This document shows positions 34,499 through 42,412 of a stretch of DNA of 64,000 nucleotides, in pieces (positions within the stretch are counted from its first letter, which is position 1; every line of letters begins with the position of its first letter). Below the pieces are notes generated by a model. That model did not search any database. It was not told the DNA's origin and was given only the letters and a program-made list of their open reading frames with translations. The stretch is from Bacteroidia bacterium (GTDB lineage: Bacteria > Bacteroidota > Bacteroidia > J057), in NCBI GenBank assembly GCA_022760475.1, contig JALEFZ010000006.1:1-64000 (forward strand). Direction: 5' to 3'. The translations under genes were made by a program, and so were the position numbers.

Positions 34499-35962
34499 AT
34501 GAAAACATTCCTAGTTCCCCTACTTCTGGTATCGTTGACAACCGCAATACTTCAGGCGCAGCACATTGAGGATTGTGCATACAACTATGAAGCCCTCAAA
34601 AAAGCTGTTTACCTTGAACCAGATCAGGTTAGTCCCGATAAGGCCATCTTCCTTTCAGAGAGCTATGTGAAAGCCCTGAAGGAAGGGGTATATGGTACCC
34701 AGGCTTCAAACTTGATATACTACGAATATGTAAGGCCAGCTTCTAAAAAGGAGTTGAAGACGCAAAAGATCGAAAACCCTGGAAGGGAGAAGATTGCTTC
34801 TGATGGTAAGATATATATTCCTAAAAGCCTCTCAGGGCACTATCATTTTTTCAAGCCCACCAAAATCTTCAAAGGAAATTACCGCCCCTCGTGGAACGAT
34901 CCCAACCTGGTGGTTCCTATGGGCTTGAAGCCTTTCGATGTACTTCTCTTTGCCGGGAAAAAGTTCTGGATCATCGAAAAGAAAACAGATTATCTGCTGT
35001 TGGAGGTTGATAAGCAGCAATTGGTCTACTTCATCGACTATCCAAAAATGGAAGATGTCTTTGAGACTGAAGAAATCAAAGCCAGTATTTCTGCCAAGGC
35101 AGAGCATGCAAGCAGGCTGCTAGGCAAAGAGTGGTTCATTCAGCATGAAGAGACTCCTACGTTTCGCTCTGCGGAAACTGGCCTAACCGCTCCGCAGGAT
35201 TTATTTTTTCTGGCACCATTGATCGAACTAAATTTCACCAAAACGAAGGTGGATCAACTTCAGACTACACTTTTTACAGAGGACGATTCTATTAAAATTA
35301 ATGATGAAAGTAAATTCGTCATACTAGATAAGACCTGTGTGCTTGGTCAACAAACCTCTTATGCTGAGCGCTTGATGGAGAGTTTTGAGGAAGACAACGA
35401 AGGCCTTAGGAAAGCATTGAAATATTCTTCGGTTGAAGAGTGGGTTAAAGATCCCTGGGTAAAAGAGACCTTGTTCAAGAGGTTTTGGTTACTGCCTTCA
35501 AAAAGACATAAAAGCAGTTATCAATATGTGCTTTTGGACAATGAAATAAACTATGAAAACTATCTTTTCGCGAATACAGACTTCGAGGGTAGCGTGCGTT
35601 TAACCTCGCATTTTGCTTCTCAAGATGGTCTTTACCACAACCGAATCCTGATTTTTAAAGGCAATAGGAGAGATTCGCTAGAATCTTCGAGGGTGTCTAC
35701 ACGCAATCGAAACAGTGCTCGAACCTATACAGGCGATTCGATCGTTGAAGAAATCGACTTTGACAAAGCCCGCGATCAAGCCCTGTTGAAGACGATTGCT
35801 TATAACACACATCGCAAAATCAGGGTCAGATTCAAGGCAGGTGGGAAGTATTACAAAGACATTGTACTGGATGACTTTTACAAGCAGCAGATCAGAGATG
35901 TTTACATGCTATCCCAAATTCTGAAAAATACACCCTTTGCGCAGGGAGAGCCCAAAGATTGA
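34499..35962 (+). CDS. Exported protein of unknown function
   Basis: This 487-residue protein has a signal peptide (about 1-20, ending LQAQ). I do not recognise a domain. The body is charged and rich in aromatic residues (YHFFKPTKIFKGNYR, DVLLFAGKKFWIIEKKTDY), with a conserved-looking KFVILDKTCVLGQQTSYAER at about 277-296 and a basic R-rich stretch (RRDSLESSRVSTRNRNS) at about 393-409. It could be a periplasmic or surface structural protein. It is followed by a terminator, so it ends its transcription unit before the permease. Confidence 0.75.
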   Translation: MKTFLVPLLLVSLTTAILQAQHIEDCAYNYEALKKAVYLEPDQVSPDKAIFLSESYVKALKEGVYGTQASNLIYYEYVRPASKKELKTQKIENPGREKIASDGKIYIPKSLSGHYHFFKPTKIFKGNYRPSWNDPNLVVPMGLKPFDVLLFAGKKFWIIEKKTDYLLLEVDKQQLVYFIDYPKMEDVFETEEIKASISAKAEHASRLLGKEWFIQHEETPTFRSAETGLTAPQDLFFLAPLIELNFTKTKVDQLQTTLFTEDDSIKINDESKFVILDKTCVLGQQTSYAERLMESFEEDNEGLRKALKYSSVEEWVKDPWVKETLFKRFWLLPSKRHKSSYQYVLLDNEINYENYLFANTDFEGSVRLTSHFASQDGLYHNRILIFKGNRRDSLESSRVSTRNRNSARTYTGDSIVEEIDFDKARDQALLKTIAYNTHRKIRVRFKAGGKYYKDIVLDDFYKQQIRDVYMLSQILKNTPFAQGEPKD

Positions 35963-35988
35963 TCATTCAGAACAACAATATATCTGCA

Positions 35989-36020
35989 GAGGCAGTTGTT
36001 TTTAACAATTGCCTCTTTTT
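35989..36020 (+). terminator. Rho-independent terminator before the MlaE-like gene
   Basis: GAGGCAGTTGTT (35989-36000) pairs with AACAATTGCCTC (36004-36015), 12 bp with one wobble and a TTT loop, followed by TTTTTGTTT. It lies inside the longer TTG-initiated reading (35959) of the next gene, which argues for the later ATG. Confidence 0.85.
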
Positions 36021-36081
36021 GTTTATTCAATTTTTTAAGCAGATTGAAACAAGGAGGAAAATTAACCTCTCTCAAACTCAA

Positions 36082-36816
36082 ATGAACAAACTTGCGCCCT
36101 ATGGAGAATTTGGTTACCTGATTTGGCGTATTCTTACCAACTTGCGATTTGCCTGGAAGGATAGGAGAAGGATCAGTTACCAATTGGATTATGTGGGGGT
36201 ACGATCTATCCCTCTGGTGCTTCTCATAGGGATATTTGCAGGGGCAATCATTGCTTGGCAGGCAGCCTATCAGTTCAAGGGCATGGTATCGCTGAGTGTC
36301 CTTGGAGGGCAAGTAATGCGGGTAGTACAAATGGAAATGGCGCCTGTATTGACTGCCTTGGTCATCAGTGGTAGGATTGGCGCCTCGATGACGGCAGAAA
36401 TCGGTTCAATGAAGCTCACAGATCAGATCAATGCGTTAAAGACCATGGCCATTGATCCGGTACGATTTATTGCTATGCCGCGCTTTTTGGGCTTAACTTT
36501 GATGATGCCCTTTCTAACTTTGTTTTCTGTAATTATTTCTGTCCTGGGGGCATTTGTGGTTTCAACCTACTTTTTGGATATTACGCAACAAGTTTTTTTT
36601 GCTTCAATAAGGGATTTTTTTAGCATTTGGGATCTTTTCGGTGGCCTGGTCAAAGGAGCCATCTTCGGCATGATCATTTCCCTTATTGGTGTGTACAAAG
36701 GATTCCAGGCTCAAGGGGGTTCGAGGGGATTGGGTGAGTCAACTATTGCCTCTTTTGTTAATTCGGCGGTAGGAATTTTGGCCGGAGACTTTTTCCTATG
36801 GATTATTTTGTTCTAA
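36082..36816 (+). CDS. MlaE-family ABC transporter permease, without an adjacent ATPase
   Basis: From ATG 36082 this is a 244-residue inner-membrane protein with about five or six helices. Family features include FAGAIIAWQAAYQFKG, VLTALVISGRIGASMTAEIG, MKLTDQINALKTMAIDPVRF (the EIGxMK..EQIdAL..m coupling region) and MPRFLGLTLMMPFLTLF. MlaE/TTG1-type permeases move phospholipid between inner and outer membrane with an MlaF ATPase and MlaD substrate protein. Neither partner is present here, although they often follow directly. It is preceded by a terminator and followed by a promoter-like sequence and the PorE-like gene, so it is a single-gene unit. Confidence 0.9.
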   Translation: MNKLAPYGEFGYLIWRILTNLRFAWKDRRRISYQLDYVGVRSIPLVLLIGIFAGAIIAWQAAYQFKGMVSLSVLGGQVMRVVQMEMAPVLTALVISGRIGASMTAEIGSMKLTDQINALKTMAIDPVRFIAMPRFLGLTLMMPFLTLFSVIISVLGAFVVSTYFLDITQQVFFASIRDFFSIWDLFGGLVKGAIFGMIISLIGVYKGFQAQGGSRGLGESTIASFVNSAVGILAGDFFLWIILF

Positions 36817-36858
36817 TTCATTGAGACAAAGCAGGATTTTTTCTAGTTTTGTTTATCG

Positions 36859-36889
36859 TTTGAACCTCGCTCTATAAATTCCAACTTTG
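36859..36889 (+). promoter_or_regulatory. Candidate Bacteroidota promoter of the PorE-like gene
   Basis: TTTG (36859-36862), a 19-nt spacer and CAACTTTG (36882-36889) match the TTTG-N19-TAnnTTTG consensus except C for T at one position. The start codon is 21 nt after the box. Confidence 0.45.
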
Positions 36890-36910
36890 TGAAGTAAAAC
36901 ATTCACTCCT

Positions 36911-38941
36911 ATGACGACATCATACAACACGTGGCCCAGGTTAAGCCTATTCATAATGATGCTGGCAATTCCAGTAGCCATGTTGGCCCAAAATCCTAAA
37001 GCGGAGAAGCTGTTGAGTAAGGCAGATCTCTATTATCAGGCCAATGATAAACTCCGTTCACAGGAGCTCTACCTTGAGGTCCTGGAATTGGACGAGAGCA
37101 ATTATCGCGCTTCTTATCAGCTTGGTAAAATCAACCGCTTCTTTAAGAACTATCGTGAAGCCTCTCGATATTTTCGCAAAGCCAGTGAAATTGATCCCAA
37201 TAAAGATCCTTCTATCTGGCTTGAAATTGGACTTACCTATAAAATTCTGGGGAATTACAGGAAAGCCAAAGAAGCTTTCGAAGATTTTAAAAAGAGAAAC
37301 AAAGACCCCGAATCTGAAGAATACAAGCGTGCTGAACTGGAGATTGCAGGATGTGAACTTGCAGAGTCCTTGATCAACAAAAAGCCGAACTGGCGCGTCA
37401 AGTCAGCCAGCTTCAACTCTGCTGCTGGTGATCGTTTCCCTGCTTACCTGGATCAGCGTCAAGAAGATGTATTCCTTGCCTTTTCTTCATCCAGACCTTT
37501 GCCTAACAAGCGTAACAAAAGAAATAGTGTTACGGGTGAGCCTAAGGACGAGGATATCTACTTCGTTATTAAGGAGAATGATACTACCTTCAGCGCGGAT
37601 GTAGAAAGAATCAACTACAAAAAAATCAATACCAAGACCAACAACGGTCCTGCTTCGTTTACAGGTGATGGGTTGACCATGTACTTTACAATCTGTAACA
37701 CCAAGCAAAACCGCGATGGTTGTAGTATTTATGAATCTAAGTACGATCCCGTAAAGAAAAGATGGGGTAAGCCAAGCTTTCTTGAAGGCATCAATGGCGA
37801 AAAGACTGTGATCGTAAATGCCAAGGGCAAAACTAAAGAAGCGCCAACTGATGACCGTCAGCCATTCATTACCAGAGATGGAAGAACCCTATTCTTTGTT
37901 TCTGACCGTCCAGGCGGTGAAGGTGCATTTGACATTTGGTACTCTCGTCGTGTAGGCGCAGGATGGTCTGCTCCTGAGAATCTCGGTGCAAACATCAACT
38001 CTCCATACAACGAATATTCTCCTTATTTCAACGAGGCAGGTAATGCTTTATATTTCTCCTCTGATGGCCACCCAAGCCTTGGTGGGACCGACCTTTTCAA
38101 GTCTGCGGGAAGCATCGGAAACTGGTCGGAGCCTGAAAATATGGGCATTCCTTTGAACTCGTCTTATGATGATTTCGGCGGAATCTGGATGGACGAGGAT
38201 TCTTTGGCTTATTTCTCTTCGGACAGACCTGGAGGAAACGGTTCATACGACGTCTATTGGGGAATGGCTATTCCTGTCGACCTTTCAAAGCTGAATGTGG
38301 CTGTAAAAGGTGTGATCAGAGACAAGCGAACCAAAGACCCCATTCCATTCGCAACTGCGACATTGTACGAGTTTGAAAAAGATGGCTCGATCACCGAGTT
38401 GGGAACATTCAACACGACCGAAGATGCCAGATACGAGTTCAAATTGAAAGTGGATAGAAAGTACAAAGTGCTGGGTAATGCCCGCGAGTACCTCGCCAAT
38501 GAAGAGGAATTTGACACCCAGGACATCCGAGAAGATAGAACGATTATCAAAAACATTGACATTGAGTTGGAGCCAATCATCATTGACTCTGCGATCTATC
38601 TGGATAACATCTACTACGATTTCGACAAGTATTACCTGCGCCCAGATGCGATTTCCGAGCTGCAGAAATTGATCACCCTCTTGAATCAGAACCAAAACAT
38701 CATCGTACAGATGGGTTCTCACACGGATACCAACGGTTCTGATCCATATAACGATAACCTTTCTGACAACCGTGCTAAGGCGGTAGTCGCCTTCCTGGTA
38801 GACAATGGAATCAACCCCCAGCGTCTCTCATGGTTCGGTTATGGTGAAAGAGAACCCTTGATTTTCCCAGAATTAAGCGACGAAGATGAACAAACCAACC
38901 GTCGTACAGAGCTTAAAATCAAGTCTATTGACTTTGAATAA
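36911..38941 (+). CDS. PorE-like OmpA-family protein (TPR, propeller, CRD, OmpA)
   Basis: This 676-residue exported protein has a signal peptide ending AMLAQ and TPR repeats at about 28-150 (LLSKADLYYQANDKLRSQEL). A WD40/PD40-like propeller follows at about 165-450, with repeated FVSDRPGGEGAFDIW / YFSSDGHPSLGGTDLF / YFSSDRPGGNGSYDVYWG blades. Then comes a carboxypeptidase-regulatory-like domain at about 458-545 (VKGVIRDKRTKDPIPFATAT) and an OmpA C-terminal peptidoglycan-binding domain at about 560-676 (IYYDFDKYYLRPDA, GSHTDTNGSDPYN, LSDNRAKAV). This exact domain order and size match PorE of the type IX secretion system, which links the machine to peptidoglycan. OmpA-family paralogues are common in the phylum, so true PorE identity is not certain. 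C-ending codons suggest high expression. Confidence 0.88.
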   Translation: MTTSYNTWPRLSLFIMMLAIPVAMLAQNPKAEKLLSKADLYYQANDKLRSQELYLEVLELDESNYRASYQLGKINRFFKNYREASRYFRKASEIDPNKDPSIWLEIGLTYKILGNYRKAKEAFEDFKKRNKDPESEEYKRAELEIAGCELAESLINKKPNWRVKSASFNSAAGDRFPAYLDQRQEDVFLAFSSSRPLPNKRNKRNSVTGEPKDEDIYFVIKENDTTFSADVERINYKKINTKTNNGPASFTGDGLTMYFTICNTKQNRDGCSIYESKYDPVKKRWGKPSFLEGINGEKTVIVNAKGKTKEAPTDDRQPFITRDGRTLFFVSDRPGGEGAFDIWYSRRVGAGWSAPENLGANINSPYNEYSPYFNEAGNALYFSSDGHPSLGGTDLFKSAGSIGNWSEPENMGIPLNSSYDDFGGIWMDEDSLAYFSSDRPGGNGSYDVYWGMAIPVDLSKLNVAVKGVIRDKRTKDPIPFATATLYEFEKDGSITELGTFNTTEDARYEFKLKVDRKYKVLGNAREYLANEEEFDTQDIREDRTIIKNIDIELEPIIIDSAIYLDNIYYDFDKYYLRPDAISELQKLITLLNQNQNIIVQMGSHTDTNGSDPYNDNLSDNRAKAVVAFLVDNGINPQRLSWFGYGEREPLIFPELSDEDEQTNRRTELKIKSIDFE

Positions 38942-38966
38942 GATTAACTAGAGTGTATAATAATTG

Positions 38967-38995
38967 GGCTGGCCACAATTTGGTCAGCCTTTTTT
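38967..38995 (+). terminator. Rho-independent terminator of the PorE-like gene
   Basis: GGCTGGCCA (38967-38975) pairs with TGGTCAGCC (38981-38989), with one wobble and a 5-nt loop, followed by six T. Confidence 0.88.
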
Positions 38996-39076
38996 GTTTA
39001 GGAGCTTTATTGGGGGAGAATTGATTTTTTTTGAAAACTAAAAAAAGCCAATTTTGCCCCATTGAAATAAAGCAGT

Positions 39077-40237
39077 ATGAGTAGCAATTATGCCAAGCGC
39101 GGCGTTTCCGCCGATAAAGAAGATGTCCACTTTGCCATCAAAAACCTTGATAAGGGGCTTTTCCCAAATGCCTTTTGCAAAGTAATGCCTGACATGGTCG
39201 CAGGAGATGATGATTTCGTAAATATTATGCATGCAGACGGGGCAGGGACAAAATCTTCGCTGGCATACCTCTATTGGAAAGAAACCGGAGACCTTTCGGT
39301 CTGGAAAGGAATAGCACAGGATGCAATTGTCATGAACATCGACGACATGATTTGTGTAGGTGCTACCGATTCGTTTTTGTTTTCCAATACCATTGGCAGG
39401 AATCCATTTTACATTACCCGAGATGTCCTGGCGACCATGCTGAATGGCATGGAGGAGTTTTTTCAGATGCTAAGGGAGTATGGGGTAACGGTTCACAATA
39501 CAGGTGGAGAGACGGCTGACGTTGCAGACCTTGTCCGAACCATGATCTTCGATGCCACTGCATTCTCCAGGATACCTAAGAGAAGTGTAATCACCAACGA
39601 GGACATCCGTGAGGGGGATGTAATCCTCGGTCTGGCCAGTTTTGGACAAACGATATACGAAAACAGCTACAACGCAGGAACAGGCTCTAACGGGCTTACA
39701 AATGCCCGTCATGATGTCCTCGCTAATGTATATGCCTCCAAATATCCGGAATCTTATTCTCCCGATGTACCCAAAGACCTGGTTTATTCAGGAAAAAGCC
39801 TGCTTACTGATCCCTTGGAAGGAACGGAAGTGAATGTAGGCCAAGCCTTGCTAAGTCCAACCAGAACCTATTTGCCGCTCTTCAAAAAAATCTTGCCTAT
39901 TTATCGGGATAAAATTCATGGCTTGATCCACTGTACAGGAGGGGGGCAAACCAAATGTATGAAGTTTGTCAATGGCTTACACATCATCAAAGACAAGCTC
40001 TTTGATACACCTCCGCTATTTAAACTCATCCAACAAAACTCAGGAGCTTCATGGGAGGAAATGTACAAAGTCTTCAATATGGGGCATCGAATGGAGATTT
40101 ATACAGATGAAGGCACGGCAGAAGCTATCATGAAGGAAGCTGAATCTTTCAAGATTGAAGCGAAAGTTGTCGGTCGTTGTGAAAAAGCCGAAAAAAATCG
40201 CCTGACAATCGTAGGTGAGGAAACAGTTGAGTACTAG
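39077..40237 (+). CDS. purM: Phosphoribosylformylglycinamidine cyclo-ligase (AIR synthase)
   Basis: This 386-residue enzyme of purine synthesis closes the imidazole ring of FGAM using ATP, giving AIR. It opens YAKRGVSADKEDVHFAIK, then MHADGAGTKSSLAYLYWKET, AIVMNIDDMICVGATDSFLF, VHNTGGETADVADLVRTM and IHGLIHCTGGGQTKCMKFV, all in PurM order. The length is that of the longer Bacteroidota form rather than the roughly 345-residue proteobacterial form. It is a single gene ending at a bidirectional terminator shared with dnaN. Confidence 0.95.
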   Translation: MSSNYAKRGVSADKEDVHFAIKNLDKGLFPNAFCKVMPDMVAGDDDFVNIMHADGAGTKSSLAYLYWKETGDLSVWKGIAQDAIVMNIDDMICVGATDSFLFSNTIGRNPFYITRDVLATMLNGMEEFFQMLREYGVTVHNTGGETADVADLVRTMIFDATAFSRIPKRSVITNEDIREGDVILGLASFGQTIYENSYNAGTGSNGLTNARHDVLANVYASKYPESYSPDVPKDLVYSGKSLLTDPLEGTEVNVGQALLSPTRTYLPLFKKILPIYRDKIHGLIHCTGGGQTKCMKFVNGLHIIKDKLFDTPPLFKLIQQNSGASWEEMYKVFNMGHRMEIYTDEGTAEAIMKEAESFKIEAKVVGRCEKAEKNRLTIVGEETVEY

Positions 40238-40261
40238 AATTACTCCTTAGGAAATAAAAAT

Positions 40262-40307
40262 AGCCGTAGATATTCCCATTGGGTATCTACGGCTCAATTT
40301 TTTTATG
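40262..40307. terminator. Bidirectional terminator between purM and dnaN
   Basis: AGCCGTAGATA (40262-40272) pairs perfectly with TATCTACGGCT (40284-40294), with a further CCC/GGG inside. T-runs lie on both sides (ATTTTTTT on plus; ATTTTTATT on minus). Confidence 0.92.
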
Positions 40308-40314
40308 AAGCTTA

Positions 40315-41451
40315 TCAGGTCCCTACGTAGCTATTTAGCATGATAGGCATGATGAGCATCAGGATATTCTCTCCATCTTCCTGGACGTTAGGAAGGATGA
40401 TCCCTGCACGGTTGGGTTCGGAAAGTTCTACAATTACCTCTGCTGTATCCACATTGGTGATGACATCCAGAAGAAGGGCTGCATTGAAACCTATTTCAAT
40501 GTCAATTCCTTCATAATGACACTTCAAGGTTTCCTTTGCTTCGTTTGCGAAATCGGGATCTTCTGAGGAGATCTCCATTTCACTTCCTTTAATTGAGAAG
40601 CGTACTTGGTGCGTCGATTTATTTGCAAAAATATTTACCCTTTTTAATGTCCCCAGAAGATCAGCTTTGGCAATGAATAGTTTGTTTGGACTGTTTGGAG
40701 GAATTACATTTTCGTAGTCAGGGTATTTTTGATCAATAAGCCTACAAACCAACAGCAAATCATCAGTACGGAAGAAGGCATTGTTGTCATTGTAATAAAT
40801 GACGACATCTCTGTTGTCATTCGGATCAAGGGAACCTTTGAGAAGATTCAAGGCTTTCTGAGGTACAATGAAGGAGGTAGGATTGGCTACCGTAACGTCT
40901 ACCCTTCTATAGCGAACCAATCTATGCGCATCGGTCGAAACGAAGGTTGCACCATTTTCTCCTAGGTCGAAGAAAATACCATTTAATGCAGCCTTATCCT
41001 CATCACTGGAAGCAGCGAAAAGGGTCTTGTTTACAGCCTTCAGCAGGATAGGCATGGGCATTTGGATGGATTCCGTAGCCTCGGGCTGTGGAATAAGTGG
41101 GAAGTCTTCCCCATTTTCTCCACTGATTTTGTATTTCCCGTTTTCTGAGCTGATTTCTACCCCAAAGCTCTTTTCATCTATGATAAAAGTAACTGGTTGC
41201 TCAGGTAGGGCTTTTAAAATATCCATCAGAATTTTAGCCGGGATGGCCACCTTGATAGATTCTCCACGGCTTTCAACCAGCAGTTTTGTCTGCATGGAAG
41301 TTTCCAGGTTGGTAGTGGAGATCGTCAGGTTATTTCCTTCTAATTCAAAAAGGAAGTTCTCGATGATAGGTAGCACCGATCGAGAAGGAATAGCACCTGC
41401 TATTTTACCCAACTGCCGCGACAAGGCAGTCGACGACACAATAAAATTCAT
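40315..41451 (-). CDS. dnaN: DNA polymerase III beta subunit (sliding clamp)
   Basis: This 378-residue protein has standard length with three clamp domains. It begins MNFIVSSTALSRQLGKIAGA and contains LPIIENFLFELEGNNLTIST, then GENGEDFPLIPQPE, NGIFFDLGENGATFVSTDAH and VPQKALNLLKGSL, ending LMIMPIMLNSY. It encircles DNA and tethers the replicative polymerase. It is not next to dnaA or recF; the neighbours are purM (convergent) and an O-methyltransferase (divergent), so this is not the usual origin-proximal layout. Confidence 0.96.
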   Translation of the reverse strand: MNFIVSSTALSRQLGKIAGAIPSRSVLPIIENFLFELEGNNLTISTTNLETSMQTKLLVESRGESIKVAIPAKILMDILKALPEQPVTFIIDEKSFGVEISSENGKYKISGENGEDFPLIPQPEATESIQMPMPILLKAVNKTLFAASSDEDKAALNGIFFDLGENGATFVSTDAHRLVRYRRVDVTVANPTSFIVPQKALNLLKGSLDPNDNRDVVIYYNDNNAFFRTDDLLLVCRLIDQKYPDYENVIPPNSPNKLFIAKADLLGTLKRVNIFANKSTHQVRFSIKGSEMEISSEDPDFANEAKETLKCHYEGIDIEIGFNAALLLDVITNVDTAEVIVELSEPNRAGIILPNVQEDGENILMLIMPIMLNSYVGT

Positions 41452-41552
41452 ATGACAGAAATATTATGAGATGAAAAGGGGTAGCGACAACAGTTTTGAA
41501 TACTGCTTGGCGTAAGATCAAAATTAATAATCTTTGGGCTAAAATGATAAAA

Positions 41553-41574
41553 TATTTTTTTTGCAAAAAAAATA
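41553..41574. repeat. 22-bp perfect palindrome abutting the methyltransferase start
   Basis: TATTTTTTTTG (41553-41563) and CAAAAAAAATA (41564-41574) form a perfect inverted repeat with no spacer. It ends one base before ATG 41576 in the dnaN/methyltransferase divergent gap. As DNA it could be an operator. As RNA it would crowd the ribosome site of a leader with no other Shine-Dalgarno. Confidence 0.6.
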
Positions 41575-41575
41575 C

Positions 41576-42214
41576 ATGGAAGCTACACAAGAAGAGATAA
41601 TTTTTTACTCAGAAAAAATGAGCAGCCCGGAACCAGAATTGCTTCAGGACTTGCACAGAGAGACCCACATGAAGGTGCTCTACCCAAGGATGCTATCTGA
41701 CCATTACCAAGGCAGGTTCTTGTCCATGCTTGCTAAAATCCATAGGCCCAGAAGGATTTTGGAAATTGGAACCTTTACAGGCTATTCCTGTATTTGTCTT
41801 GCAGAAGGTCTCGCAGAGGGAGGAGAAATTCATACACTGGAAATGAATGCCGAATTGGATTTTATAATCCGGCCATTCTTGAAGAGAGCTGGCATTGAGG
41901 AGCAGGTGCATGTACACTACGGAATGGCCATAGATAGCCTGAAAAATTTGTCCGGCCCCTTCGATATGGTTTTTATTGATGCAGATAAGTCCAACTACTT
42001 GCCTTATTACCACACTATTTTTGACTGGGTACCCTCAGGAGGCCTGATTCTTGCTGATAATGTACTTTGGGATGGAAAGGTCGTTGGGGAGGCATATCAG
42101 GACAAGGAAACCAATGGAATCAGGACATTCAATGAGTTTGTCTCAAATGATGAGCGAGTAGAACGGGTATTTTTGCCAATAAGAGATGGATTGTTTGTCT
42201 TGAGAAAGAAATGA
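41576..42214 (+). CDS. Class I SAM-dependent O-methyltransferase (caffeoyl-CoA OMT-like)
   Basis: From ATG 41576 (TTG 41561 rejected because it lies inside the palindrome) this is a 212-residue cytoplasmic enzyme. ILEIGTFTGYSCICLAEGL is the SAM-binding motif I, FDMVFIDADKSNYLPYY the metal and SAM-binding motif, and GGLILADNVLWDGKV carries the conserved metal-binding DN. It ends with PIRDGLFVLRKK, standard for Methyltransf_3. These enzymes methylate catechol-like or hydroxyl groups with Mg2+; the substrate here is unknown. It is a single gene with an unusual 22-bp palindrome at its start. Confidence 0.93.
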   Translation: MEATQEEIIFYSEKMSSPEPELLQDLHRETHMKVLYPRMLSDHYQGRFLSMLAKIHRPRRILEIGTFTGYSCICLAEGLAEGGEIHTLEMNAELDFIIRPFLKRAGIEEQVHVHYGMAIDSLKNLSGPFDMVFIDADKSNYLPYYHTIFDWVPSGGLILADNVLWDGKVVGEAYQDKETNGIRTFNEFVSNDERVERVFLPIRDGLFVLRKK

Positions 42215-42226
42215 TTCTTTGGTTTT

Positions 42227-42258
42227 AAGTGTAAATTTCAAAATTTGAAACACTTTTT
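42227..42258 (+). terminator. Weak terminator after the O-methyltransferase
   Basis: AAGTGT (42227-42232) and ACACTT (42249-42254) flank an inner TTTCA/TGAAA pairing, followed by five T. The stem is A+T-rich and imperfect. Confidence 0.35.
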
Positions 42259-42412
42259 AGCCTAAGCTTACAGCTAGCTTCATTTCTCAACCAAATTTCA
42301 GCTCAATTCGTTTATTTAGTATAAAAGTACAGGCGAATAATAAGGTCATCGAAATTCCCTTATTACCTACCTTATTTTTAGCCTACCTCATTTTGGTTAA
42401 AGAAAGCTACCA

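Noticed and set aside
35959-36081. Longer MlaE reading from TTG
   Set aside because: It runs through a 12-bp terminator hairpin and adds residues absent from the family.
40315-41451. Replication origin next to dnaN
   Set aside because: No dnaA, recF or cluster of DnaA-box-like repeats near the gene.
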